34,996 bases of DNA, from the IMG/VR virus record IMGVR_UViG_3300037502_000306, positions 1-34,996 of that record, one strand, 5' to 3'. The translations under genes were made by a program, and so were the position numbers. The notes beneath the pieces were generated by a model. That model did not search any database. It worked only from the letters and a program-made list of their open reading frames with translations, and was not told the DNA's origin. Source of the stretch: a virus. How positions within the stretch are numbered: position 1 is the first letter of the stretch; each line of letters begins with the position of its first letter. This document shows, piece by piece, positions 13,161 to 20,059 of this stretch.

Positions 13161-14066
13161 ATGGCTATTTCACGCGCACAACTACTGAAAGAGCTGCTCC
13201 CTGGACTGAACGCTTTGTTTGGTCTTGAGTACGCTCGCTACGGCGAAGAGCACAAAGAAATCTACGAAACTGAGACTTCTGAGCGCTCCTTCGAAGAGGA
13301 AACCAAGCTGTCTGGCTTCTCCGCCGCTCCGGTGAAGAACGAAGGCTCTGCAATTGCTTATGACAATGCGCAGGAAGCTTGGACTGCCCGCTATAACCAC
13401 GAGACTATTGCTCTTGGATTCTCGCTGACCGAAGAGGCCATCGAGGACAACCTGTACGACAGCTTGTCTGCTCGTTACACCAAGGCTCTGGCTCGTGCTA
13501 TGTCATACACCAAGCAGGTTAAAGCCGCTGCCGTTCTTAACAACGGTTTCGACTCAGCCTACGCTGGTGGTGACGGACAGCCTCTGTTCTCCAACGCCCA
13601 CCCCTTGGTGTCTGGCGCAACCAACAGCAACATTCCTACGACCCCCACCGACCTGAACGAGACTTCTCTTGAGAACGCCGTCATTCAGATCGCTGCGTGG
13701 ACGGACGAGCGTGGCCTGTTGATCGCTGCCAAGCCTAAGAAACTCGTTATTCCTCCCGCTCTCCAGTTCGTGGCTACCCGTCTCCTTGAGACTGAGCTTC
13801 GTGTTGGTACGGCTGATAACGATATCAACGCCATCAAGAATAATGGCTCGATCCCTGAAGGGTTCACCATTAACCACTTCTTGACGGACACCAACGCTTG
13901 GTTCCTGACGACCGACGTTCCTAACGGCATGAAGCACTTTGTTCGTATCCCCCTCCAGAATTCCATGGACGGGGACTTCGATACAGGGAACGTTCGTTAC
14001 AAGAGCCGTGAGCGCTACAGCTTTGGGTGGAGCGATCCGCTTGGAATGTACGGTTCGCAAGGCTAA
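13161..14066 (+). CDS. Major capsid protein (HK97 fold, Mu gpT-like)
   Basis: A 301-residue protein beginning MAISRAQLLKELLPGLNALF. Sequence features of the Mu gpT-type major head subunit are present: an N-terminal helix with IYETETSERSFEEE, the AYDNAQEAWTARYNHETIAL segment, the PLFSNAHPL motif, and strands KKLVIPPALQ and ERYSFGWSDPLGMYG near the end. It builds the icosahedral shell. GGAG precedes the start, and its end is followed by a strong terminator, so its mRNA can accumulate. Codon use is strongly biased to C/T-ending codons compared with its neighbours, in line with high expression. Confidence 0.9.
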   Translation: MAISRAQLLKELLPGLNALFGLEYARYGEEHKEIYETETSERSFEEETKLSGFSAAPVKNEGSAIAYDNAQEAWTARYNHETIALGFSLTEEAIEDNLYDSLSARYTKALARAMSYTKQVKAAAVLNNGFDSAYAGGDGQPLFSNAHPLVSGATNSNIPTTPTDLNETSLENAVIQIAAWTDERGLLIAAKPKKLVIPPALQFVATRLLETELRVGTADNDINAIKNNGSIPEGFTINHFLTDTNAWFLTTDVPNGMKHFVRIPLQNSMDGDFDTGNVRYKSRERYSFGWSDPLGMYGSQG

Positions 14067-14090
14067 AACCCAATAAAATCAAGGGTTTGC

Positions 14091-14119
14091 AAAAGGGGCT
14101 TCGGCCCCTTTTGTTTTAG
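14091..14119 (+). terminator. Rho-independent terminator after capsid gene
   Basis: AAAAGGGGC (14091-14099), TTCG loop, GCCCCTTTT, then GTTTTAG: a 9-bp stem with a UUCG tetraloop and a T-rich tail 24 bases past the capsid stop. It would end the early part of the structural transcript and isolate the endonuclease gene. Confidence 0.85.
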
Positions 14120-14122
14120 TAG

Positions 14123-14151
14123 TTGTGTTACTTGTTATCTTAGTGTATAAT
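14123..14151 (+). promoter_or_regulatory. Promoter of GIY-YIG gene
   Basis: A perfect TATAAT at 14146-14151 has TTGTGT 17 bases upstream (14123-14128). It sits between the capsid terminator and the endonuclease ribosome-binding site (GAAGGAG). The -35 matches only three of six positions, so the site is moderate. Confidence 0.5.
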
Positions 14152-14182
14152 AGAACCATTACCCGTTACGAAGGAGACCACC

Positions 14183-14911
14183 ATGGGCATGGGCATCTAC
14201 AAGATCATCAACGTTGTAAACAACAAGTTCTACATTGGGAGTGCAGTTAACTTTAGCCGTCGGAAGACTAGGCACTTCTCCGAGTTACGCACAAAAAAGC
14301 ACAACAACTCTAAGCTGCAAAACGCATGGGATAAATATGGAGAGCAAGCTTTTGCGTTTGTTGTGGTGGAAGAGGTGTTTGATAAAGCGCTACTACTAGA
14401 GGTTGAAAACCGCTGGCTTAAAGAGCATGTAGGAAAAGACTACTGTTACAACTTAGGTATCGACGCTACGGCTCCTATGCTAGGTATGTCTGGAGAAGCA
14501 AGCCCGACTTGGGGGTATAAACACACACCAGAAGCTATAGCAGTTATTACTTCGGCTTCTACAGGACGTAAACACACCCCAGAAGATATAGAAAAAATTA
14601 GACAATATTGGCTTGGTAAGCCAAAGCCAGCCAACGTCCGAGCCAAAATCTCTGCAACTCTGTCTGGCGAGGGTAATTTTTGGTACGGAAAGAAGCGTCC
14701 TGACCACGGTGCCAAGGTAAGCAAGGCGGTTGTAGCCATCGACCCAAGCGGTAAAACTACGGAATACGTGAGTATTGCTGAACTACGGGAGGGGATGAAG
14801 TTGAATCCGCCGACAGTTAATCGTGCTTTGAAATCTGGCAAACCGCTGGTTCGGGGTCCGTATAGGGGCTGGATTTTTAAATACCTTGACACCACCCAAA
14901 AACAGGGGTAA
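14183..14911 (+). CDS. GIY-YIG homing endonuclease with NUMOD repeats
   Basis: A 242-residue, free-standing homing endonuclease. The GIY-YIG catalytic domain opens with GIYKI at 4-8 and YIGSA at 17-21, then an Arg-rich segment (RRKTRH) and a probable catalytic Glu in LLLEVENRWLKEH. The middle holds two NUMOD3-type DNA-binding motifs (WGYKHTPEAI and FWYGKKRPDHGAKVS). The C-terminus, AIDPSGKTTEYVSIAELREG onward with NPPTVNRALKSG, resembles the IENR1/NUMOD1 helix-turn-helix. It cleaves an allele lacking the gene to spread. The gene is inserted downstream of the capsid gene, has its own terminator-promoter setting, and its base composition is A+T-richer. Confidence 0.9.
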   Translation: MGMGIYKIINVVNNKFYIGSAVNFSRRKTRHFSELRTKKHNNSKLQNAWDKYGEQAFAFVVVEEVFDKALLLEVENRWLKEHVGKDYCYNLGIDATAPMLGMSGEASPTWGYKHTPEAIAVITSASTGRKHTPEDIEKIRQYWLGKPKPANVRAKISATLSGEGNFWYGKKRPDHGAKVSKAVVAIDPSGKTTEYVSIAELREGMKLNPPTVNRALKSGKPLVRGPYRGWIFKYLDTTQKQG

Positions 14912-14923
14912 AACATAGCCATT

Positions 14924-14981
14924 CCGGGGTCCCCGGTACGTTTGACTAGTCCCGGCTAGACGTCATGCAGACAAACGTACC
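14924..14981. repeat. Two nested palindromes after the GIY-YIG gene
   Basis: CCGGGG T CCCCGG (14924-14936) is followed by a 10-bp inverted repeat GGTACGTTTG (14935-14944) and CAAACGTACC (14972-14981), with a small CTAG/CTAG palindrome in its loop. No gene overlaps. Together they could form a stable hairpin or cruciform between the endonuclease and the next virion gene. Confidence 0.6.
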
Positions 14982-15004
14982 TAACTCGCATGAGAGGAAA
15001 CTCA

Positions 15005-15580
15005 ATGGCACGCACTACCTTTTCCGGGCCAGTTGCATCTGACAACGGCTTTATTGGCGGTACCGATACCGATCCGATTGTTGCAACCGCTGCTGGCAAT
15101 ATGTCCAGCTTTTACGGTACAGCATCTAATACAACCGGTGACGTTCGCCTTAACTATTCCCGCCTGACCTTCACTTCGACTGGCTCTGGCGAAACCGCTC
15201 GTTTCTTGACCCGTGTTACCGGTGCTAATGGCGCTACTGGCGGAACGATTAACGGCGCTCACATCTCCCTGTCGATCAACGGCTCGGGCACCATCTCTGG
15301 TGCTGGTAACGCTCTTCGCGTGACCCTTGGCGGATCTTCGACTAACCCCGGTGGCACAATTGCTGCCCTGCAACTTGATTCTGACTTTGCTTCGGGTGGT
15401 ACTTGGACCAACGCTTCGTACATCCGTTGTACCAACTCCGGTACCGGCACGATCAGCACTTTCGCGGTTCTCCCTGATGCCATGGTTGCTGCTGAGTCTG
15501 CGGCTGCTGTCTCTCACGTTATTGCTATTAAGAATGCCTCGGGTACGCCTTACTACCTGATGGTTTCTGATACTGCCTGA
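15005..15580 (+). CDS. Virion structural protein, beta-rich (191 aa)
   Basis: A Gly/Thr/Ser-rich protein that starts MARTTFSGPVASDNGFIGG and contains repeated beta-strand patterns such as GGTINGAHISLSINGSG and a C-terminal HVIAIKNASGTPYYLMVSD. This is typical of phage head fibre or decoration proteins. GAGAGGA lies upstream of the start at 15005; an in-frame ATG at 14990 precedes that site and is unlikely. Codon bias matches the capsid gene, pointing to high expression. It follows the endonuclease insertion, so the ancestral neighbour was probably the capsid gene. A head-decoration role is an inference. Confidence 0.65.
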   Translation: MARTTFSGPVASDNGFIGGTDTDPIVATAAGNMSSFYGTASNTTGDVRLNYSRLTFTSTGSGETARFLTRVTGANGATGGTINGAHISLSINGSGTISGAGNALRVTLGGSSTNPGGTIAALQLDSDFASGGTWTNASYIRCTNSGTGTISTFAVLPDAMVAAESAAAVSHVIAIKNASGTPYYLMVSDTA

Positions 15581-15801
15581 TGCAGATAACTAAAGAGTTT
15601 CTTCTAGCGGAGATCGAGAAAATGCAAGCGCAACGGGACCACGCACATGACGTGGCTGTTGCATCCCAGGCAGCAGTGGATACCATGAAAGCCTTACTTG
15701 CACGACTTGATCTCCCCGAGGAAGAGGGGCTGAAATTTTCGGACCTAGGTCTACCTGACCCAGTGCCGATCTCGGAGATACAAAATGGGAATGCAAACTG
15801 A
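15580..15801 (+). CDS. Small helical virion-associated protein (73 aa)
   Basis: The protein begins MQITKEFLLAEIEKMQAQRD and is almost entirely helical in its first 45 residues, with a coiled-coil-like heptad pattern, followed by an acidic Pro-containing tail (DLGLPDPVPISE). Its ATG overlaps the stop of the previous gene (TGATG), so the two are translationally coupled and probably act together. Small helical partners of this type accompany the preceding beta-rich protein in related phage head modules. Function unknown. Confidence 0.65.
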   Translation: MQITKEFLLAEIEKMQAQRDHAHDVAVASQAAVDTMKALLARLDLPEEEGLKFSDLGLPDPVPISEIQNGNAN

Positions 15802-16366
15802 CGTTTGGTCAGCAACATGGTTTAACAATACTTCCGCGTTAAAAGCTTCCGGTTCTATCGCCGGGACTGGAGCAATTACTCTCCTGACTACGGCAGTTGG
15901 CTTCAATGGAGTAGGTGCCAAGGTAACTGTTACGTCCTCTGGCGACGAAGACGACACGATTTTCACGGTCGTTGGCATTGGGATGGATGGACAGCAGATT
16001 ACTGAAACAATCACCGGGGTTGATACAAACACCGTTGCTGGCACTAACTACTACACCTCAATCGTCTCGATCTCTAACGACACTGCCTCGGTAGGCAACA
16101 TTAGCCTTGGTCTCTCAGGGCTGGCTCTGCCGAAATGCAGGATTCGTGGGGTGTACTTCACTGGTGCAACTAGTGCTGGTTCGGTAATTGTTACTCGGGT
16201 AAGCGACTCTCGTAAGGTCCTTAATGTGGTCAGCCCAGCAAGTTCTGGAGCCAATGCGTTCAACATATTGGTGCCGGGCGAAGGAATTGCTACGACCTAC
16301 ACAGTAAATGACTACGCGACTGTGGCTCTGACTCAGGTTGGCTCAACAACTATTTTGTGTGCCTAA
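15785..16366 (+). CDS. Virion structural protein, beta-sandwich type (193 aa)
   Basis: The protein starts MGMQTDVWSATWFNNTSALK and has a regular alternation of short strands, including the signature DGQQITETITGVD, that is often found in phage head or tail beta-sandwich proteins. It is rich in Ser, Thr, Val and Gly and has few charges. GGAGA at suitable spacing supports ATG 15785; it overlaps the previous gene by 17 bases. It lacks membrane or enzyme motifs. I infer a virion surface role, possibly a head fibre or minor head protein. Confidence 0.65.
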   Translation: MGMQTDVWSATWFNNTSALKASGSIAGTGAITLLTTAVGFNGVGAKVTVTSSGDEDDTIFTVVGIGMDGQQITETITGVDTNTVAGTNYYTSIVSISNDTASVGNISLGLSGLALPKCRIRGVYFTGATSAGSVIVTRVSDSRKVLNVVSPASSGANAFNILVPGEGIATTYTVNDYATVALTQVGSTTILCA

Positions 16367-16368
16367 TC

Positions 16369-16656
16369 ATGGCTAGCTCAAAAGGCATGGGGATCAAAAC
16401 ATCTGTGAAGTCGGGCAACTTTCGTCCGACTAAGCAGGGTGCTGGCATGACCAAAAAAGGGGTGGCTGCGTATCGCAAAGCCAATCCAGGGTCGAAACTC
16501 CAGACCGCCGTGACCGAAGACAAGCCTACTGGTGAAAGAGCCAAGCGTAGGAAATCGTTCTGCGCTAGATCGCTTGGGCAGATGAAGAAGTTTCCCGAGG
16601 CAGCAAAAGATCCCAACAGCCGCATTCGACAGGCTAGAAAACGGTGGAAGTGCTAA
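16369..16656 (+). CDS. Small basic protein of a conserved phage family (95 aa)
   Basis: A strongly basic protein starting MASSKGMGIKTSVKSGNFRP. It shows the family pattern KGVAAYRKANPGSKLQTAVT, then PTGERAKRRKSFCARS and a C-terminal SRIRQARKRWKC. Homologous short proteins (to my knowledge a domain of unknown function, DUF6321) are common in marine and freshwater phages. The charge suggests nucleic-acid binding, perhaps inside the capsid. It is the first member of a long run of small, lysine-rich genes. Starts three bases past the previous stop. Confidence 0.7.
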   Translation: MASSKGMGIKTSVKSGNFRPTKQGAGMTKKGVAAYRKANPGSKLQTAVTEDKPTGERAKRRKSFCARSLGQMKKFPEAAKDPNSRIRQARKRWKC

Positions 16657-16908
16657 ATGGAGATGATGCTTTGGAATGTCGTCCTTTCGGCGATAGTAGG
16701 CGTTATGGTGTTCATGCTTAAGGGCAAGTTCGATGAACTTCAGCGTCTTAGCATCCTTTTAAACAGGACTAGGGAGGAAGTAGCCCGTGATCACATCACT
16801 CGTGCAGAAGTTAGAGCCGATTTGGAAAAAATCCGTGAACACTTTGATTCAGGCTTCACAAGGCTTGAAACAAAAATTGATGACCTTGTTAAGTCGCAAA
16901 GGAGATAA
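16657..16908 (+). CDS. Small membrane-anchored coiled-coil protein (83 aa)
   Basis: The protein has one N-terminal hydrophobic helix (LWNVVLSAIVGVMVFMLKG, residues about 5-23) followed by a long charged helix that extends to the C-terminus (HITRAEVRADLEKIREHF, then LETKIDDLVKSQ). It starts right after the previous stop. This architecture is found in phage proteins of several roles, including spanin-like and holin-associated proteins. The location far from the lysis genes argues for a virion or membrane-docking function instead. No further assignment is possible. Confidence 0.65.
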   Translation: MEMMLWNVVLSAIVGVMVFMLKGKFDELQRLSILLNRTREEVARDHITRAEVRADLEKIREHFDSGFTRLETKIDDLVKSQRR

Positions 16909-16911
16909 GTG

Positions 16912-17289
16912 ATGGCTAGCCCATATCAAGGTGATGATGTAGATCCGTTTTCAGGCGCCCGTAACGAAGAGGGTGATATTGAGCGAGAAGAGCCTAAAAA
17001 GACTTTTAAACAAGCCTTTGCTGAGGCCCGTAAAGCTGGCGACAAAACCTTTATGTTCAATGGCAAGAAGTACACCACTGAGATGAAGGGTGAGAAAAAA
17101 GCCGAGCCAGCTAAGGAAGAAGCCGCCAAAGAAGAACCCCGCCGTAAGACCCCCCGCGAGAAGTTTAAGGGCCTCATGGGGATGCTTGGCAACGTAAAAA
17201 CTTACAAGTCTGGTGGTTCAGTTTCCTCCGCTTCCAAGCGTGCCGATGGTTGTGCCCAGCGTGGTAAGACTAAAGGACGGTTTGTGTAA
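16912..17289 (+). CDS. Charged small protein with SASKRADG tail (125 aa)
   Basis: An N-terminal acidic half (DDVDPFSGARNEEGDIEREE) is followed by alternating Lys/Glu/Ala-rich segments and a C-terminal motif SASKRADGCAQRGKTKGR. The tail motif recurs in the next gene and in many environmental phage proteins, but its function is unknown to me. The centre (FKQAFAEARKAGDKTFMFNG) could form a small folded unit with KKYTTEMKG. Start at ATG 16912 has AGGAG seven bases upstream; GTG 16909 is less likely. Confidence 0.7.
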   Translation: MASPYQGDDVDPFSGARNEEGDIEREEPKKTFKQAFAEARKAGDKTFMFNGKKYTTEMKGEKKAEPAKEEAAKEEPRRKTPREKFKGLMGMLGNVKTYKSGGSVSSASKRADGCAQRGKTKGRFV

Positions 17290-17702
17290 TGCCCGCTAAG
17301 TCGGCAAAACAGGAAAGATTTATGCAAGCAGTGGCAAACAATCCAAAGTTTGCCAAGAAGGTAGGGGTCCCACAATCCGTGGGTCGTGAATTTACTAAGA
17401 AAGAGGGTAGCAAAATGGCAAACACTAGTCGCATGAACAAGCTCGAAGAGTTGGGCCGTATCGATTCTGAGAAGGCAACCACCCCCAAGGGCAAGGCAAA
17501 TCTGATGGCTGAGAAGAAGCGCGTCGTTGGCGACATCAAAAAGATGAAGTCTGGCGGTATGGCTGCTTCCAAAATGGGTAAAGTTAAGACTGCACATCCC
17601 AGCATGGGATCAGCTTCCAAGCGTGCTGATGGAATTGCTACTAAAGGCAAGACCAAAGGTACTCAGGTCAAGATGATGCGTTCTGGCGGAAAGAGCTGCT
17701 AA
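17289..17702 (+). CDS. Lysine-rich phage protein with NNPKFAKKVG motif (137 aa)
   Basis: The start MPAKSAKQERFMQAVANNPK leads into KFAKKVGVPQSVGREFTKK, a motif I recognise from small phage proteins of unknown function. The second half is Lys/Gly-rich and ends with the GSASKRADGIATKGKTKG motif shared with the preceding gene. An internal ATG (17415) with good context could give a shorter product (MANTSRMNKLEELG). TAATG overlap couples it to the upstream gene. The strong positive charge suggests contact with packaged DNA or an anionic partner. Confidence 0.7.
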   Translation: MPAKSAKQERFMQAVANNPKFAKKVGVPQSVGREFTKKEGSKMANTSRMNKLEELGRIDSEKATTPKGKANLMAEKKRVVGDIKKMKSGGMAASKMGKVKTAHPSMGSASKRADGIATKGKTKGTQVKMMRSGGKSC

Positions 17703-17987
17703 ATGATGCCGAGCCGGGGCATGGGGGCGATTAAGCCCTCAAAGATGCCTAAAGCTAAGACCGCTAGACGCAAGGATGGCGACAAGTTCACTCAATATAA
17801 AGAGGGTGGGAAGGTCAAGTCCAAGGTAAACGAAGCTGGCAATTACACCAAGCCGGGGATGCGCAAGTCTCTTTTTGAGAGCATCAAGGCGGGAGGTAAG
17901 GGCGGTGCTCCGGGGCAGTGGTCGGCTAGAAAAGCTCAGATGCTTGCTATGAAGTACAAGAAAGCTGGCGGTGGGTACAAAGATTGA
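17703..17987 (+). CDS. Basic phage protein with GKGGAPGQWSARKAQ domain (94 aa)
   Basis: The C-terminal about 50 residues, NYTKPGMRKSLFESIKAGGK then GAPGQWSARKAQMLAMKYKK and GGGY, form a short conserved domain that I recognise from phages, bacteria and large DNA viruses of algae, where its function is unknown. The N-terminal half is a Lys-rich, low-complexity leader. The gene begins directly after the preceding stop and ends in a TTGA overlap with the next one. Confidence 0.72.
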   Translation: MMPSRGMGAIKPSKMPKAKTARRKDGDKFTQYKEGGKVKSKVNEAGNYTKPGMRKSLFESIKAGGKGGAPGQWSARKAQMLAMKYKKAGGGYKD

Positions 17988-18229
17988 AAGCGCCTCAAAA
18001 AAGTCTGAAGGCGTGGACAGAGCAAAAATGGCGGACCAAAAGTGGTAAACCCTCCACCCAAGGTCCCAAAGCTACAGGTGAGAGGTATCTCCCCGAGGCG
18101 GCTATTAAGGCTCTCTCACCTTCTGAGTATGCATCGTCAACGAGAGCAAAAAGAGCAGGAAAAGCCGCCGGAAAGCAGTTCGTCAAGCAACCCAAAACCG
18201 TAGCAAAGAAGACAGCGAGGTTTAGATAA
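17984..18229 (+). CDS. Small basic conserved protein, TTG start (81 aa)
   Basis: The start is TTG 17984, overlapping the previous stop as TTGA, followed by KAPQKSLKAWTEQKWRTKSG. The pattern KSLxxWTxQxWxTKSGKPS then GERYLPEAAIKALSPSEYA, then TRAKRAGK and KQFVKQP, is a conserved small domain found in phages, bacteria and large algal viruses next to the GQWSARKAQ-type protein. Function is unknown. The basic charge (more than 20 Lys/Arg) suggests nucleic-acid binding. The rare start codon may keep its level low relative to its neighbours. Confidence 0.7.
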   Translation: MKAPQKSLKAWTEQKWRTKSGKPSTQGPKATGERYLPEAAIKALSPSEYASSTRAKRAGKAAGKQFVKQPKTVAKKTARFR

Positions 18230-18486
18230 TGGCTAGCAAGTTTCCAGACCTAAATAAAGATGGCAAAGTCACCCAAGCCGACATTCTTAAAGGACGTGGT
18301 GTGATTGAAAATAAAAAAGGCGGTTGGATCAAAGAAGCCATCAAGAAGCCCGGTGCTCTGCGTAAGTCGCTTGGAGCTAAGCCCGGTATGCCGATTCCAG
18401 CAAAAAAGCTAGAGGCTGCGGCTAAAAAGCCCGGTAAGATGGGTCAACGTGCCCGTCTGGCTCAAACCTTGAAGAAGATGAAATGA
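18229..18486 (+). CDS. Small basic protein with a single EF-hand-like loop (85 aa)
   Basis: The N-terminus MASKFPDLNKDGKVTQADIL contains a canonical 12-residue EF-hand calcium loop DLNKDGKVTQAD, with Asp/Asn/Asp at 1, 3 and 5, Gly at 6 and Asp at 12 (the usual Glu replaced). The C-terminal half (GALRKSLGAKPGMPIPAKKL, then GQRARLAQTLKK) is a conserved Lys-rich module common in phages of this kind. It is coupled to both neighbours by TAATG and ATGA overlaps. Calcium binding is predicted from sequence only. Confidence 0.7.
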   Translation: MASKFPDLNKDGKVTQADILKGRGVIENKKGGWIKEAIKKPGALRKSLGAKPGMPIPAKKLEAAAKKPGKMGQRARLAQTLKKMK

Positions 18487-19415
18487 CTACTTCTGGCACC
18501 CAAGTCTTCAACCTCGACCTCAACAATATATTTGAGGAAGCCTTCGAGCGTTGCGGGAAAGAGCTTCGTACTGGCTACGAGTTCAGGACTGCACGTCGAA
18601 GCCTTAACCTCTTGACTATTGAGTGGGCGAACCGGGGCATAAACCTTTGGACGATTGAGCAGGGTGCGATTCCTCTAGTAACTGGGCAGGCTATTTACCC
18701 CGTGCCGGTCGACACAATTCAGCTTCTGGACACGGTGATTCGGCAGAATAACGCCACCTCAAACCAGATAGACATCAACATCAGTAACATCGCTGAGCCG
18801 ACTTATTCTTCGATCCCCAACAAACTGACCCAAGGCCGACCGATCCAGTATTGGTTTAACCGGCAGAGTGGGGAGACGAATCCTACGACTATTTCTTTAG
18901 CCCAAAATATTACGTCTACAGACACAACGATACCGTTGACTACTACGCGGGGGCTTGCGGCTGCGGGGTTTGTGCAGATCAATAACGAGATAATCAGCTA
19001 CCCCAATATCGAGGGTAATTCACTCCTTAACTGTGCGCGGGGGCAAGACGGAACCGTTGCAGTAGGACACAACACAATCGGAACACCACCCATAAACGTC
19101 AAAAACCTGCCTTGTATCAACGTTTGGCCTACCCCTAACGCTCCAGGCGACCAATACACCTTCATCTACTGGAGGATGCGTCGGATGCAAGATGCTGGTG
19201 GTGGGGTAAATACTCAGGATATTCCATTTAGGCTTTTGCCCTGCCTTGTGGCTGGGCTGGCGGCACATTTGAGCATGAAGTTACCGCAGATAGATCCGAC
19301 CCGTATTCAGATGCTAAAGGCTGACTATGAGGAGCAGTGGATTATGGCTTCGTCTGAGGATCGGGAAACCGCTCCGCTTCGGATTGTTCCGCGTAATCTG
19401 TTCTATGCGGGGTAA
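18483..19415 (+). CDS. Head-to-tail adaptor, P22 gp4-like
   Basis: A 310-residue protein. The N-terminal pattern NLDLNNIFEEAFERCGKELR then RSLNLLTIEWANRGINLWTI matches the tail accessory factors that bind under the portal in P22-like phages (gp4 family). The centre, around residues 130-190, holds a beta-rich insertion (TTISLAQNITSTDTTIPL, IISYPNIEGNSLLNCARG) resembling a known virion-surface module. The C-terminus returns to the helical part (DPTRIQMLKADYEEQW). At 310 residues it is nearly twice the size of P22 gp4. It should seal the DNA-filled head and carry the tail hub. Confidence 0.75.
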   Translation: MTTSGTQVFNLDLNNIFEEAFERCGKELRTGYEFRTARRSLNLLTIEWANRGINLWTIEQGAIPLVTGQAIYPVPVDTIQLLDTVIRQNNATSNQIDINISNIAEPTYSSIPNKLTQGRPIQYWFNRQSGETNPTTISLAQNITSTDTTIPLTTTRGLAAAGFVQINNEIISYPNIEGNSLLNCARGQDGTVAVGHNTIGTPPINVKNLPCINVWPTPNAPGDQYTFIYWRMRRMQDAGGGVNTQDIPFRLLPCLVAGLAAHLSMKLPQIDPTRIQMLKADYEEQWIMASSEDRETAPLRIVPRNLFYAG

Positions 19416-19418
19416 ATA

Positions 19419-19847
19419 ATGCCTAATCGGTTTGCCTCGGGTAAGTATGCGATTGCTGAGTGCGACCGATGTGCTCAGCGGTACATGCTTAAGCAGTTAA
19501 AGATTCAGATAGTAAAAACTAGGCCGTTCAAGATTAAAGTCTGCCCAACTTGTTGGGACCCTGATCAGCCACAGTTGCAGTTAGGTATGTACCCGGTAAA
19601 CGACCCACAAGCGGTTCGGGACCCAAGGCCAGATGTGAGTTATCAAGTTTCTGGAAATAATGGGTTGCAGGTGGATGAAGTTAATGTTCCAACGCAACTT
19701 GGCTTTGGAACACCAGAAGGTGGTAGTAGAATTATCCAATGGGGATGGGCGCCTGTTGGGGGTGCGAGAGCAGATGATGCTGGGTTAACGCCTAACAATT
19801 TAGCGCTAGGGATTACCCTAGGTACCGTCACTGTTGTAACTGTTTAG
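19419..19847 (+). CDS. Zinc-ribbon virion-associated protein (142 aa)
   Basis: The N-terminal 45 residues contain CDRC and CPTC pairs (ECDRCAQRYMLKQLKIQI, VCPTCWDPDQPQLQLG), a four-cysteine zinc ribbon. This segment occurs in conserved phage proteins adjacent to the gp4-like adaptor. The rest is a Gly/Pro-rich, low-charge tail with a beta pattern (FGTPEGGSRIIQWGWAP). It could be a structural component of the neck. Ribosome-binding site GGGG precedes the start. Confidence 0.7.
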   Translation: MPNRFASGKYAIAECDRCAQRYMLKQLKIQIVKTRPFKIKVCPTCWDPDQPQLQLGMYPVNDPQAVRDPRPDVSYQVSGNNGLQVDEVNVPTQLGFGTPEGGSRIIQWGWAPVGGARADDAGLTPNNLALGITLGTVTVVTV

Positions 19848-19856
19848 GAGTAAAAA

Positions 19857-20057
19857 ATGGAAACCAAAAAAGTTAAAAGCGTTGCTAAAACCGAAGCCCG
19901 TAAGGCTGTGAAAGGCCACGAAAAAGCTATGCACGGTCCTAAAAAGATGCGTGCTGGTGGCAAAACCAACGAAGAAATGAAGAAGTATGGTCGTGGAATG
20001 GCTAAGGTCATGAACCAAAAGTCGCCCGTCCGTAACGTTCGCAAAATGGGGATCTAA
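19857..20057 (+). CDS. Small lysine-rich protein (66 aa)
   Basis: A very basic peptide beginning METKKVKSVAKTEARKAVKG, with Lys, Arg and Met-rich segments (HEKAMHGPKKMRAGGKTN). It has a clear GGAG ribosome-binding site. This type recurs in the same position in related phages. The strong charge suggests it binds nucleic acid or a capsid surface. No domain is recognised. Confidence 0.65.
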   Translation: METKKVKSVAKTEARKAVKGHEKAMHGPKKMRAGGKTNEEMKKYGRGMAKVMNQKSPVRNVRKMGI

Positions 20058-20059
20058 TC

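Noticed and set aside
16657-16908. The membrane and coiled-coil protein as a holin or spanin
   Set aside because: It has the right size, but it lies 12 kb from the endolysin among virion genes and lacks a lipobox or a second membrane helix.
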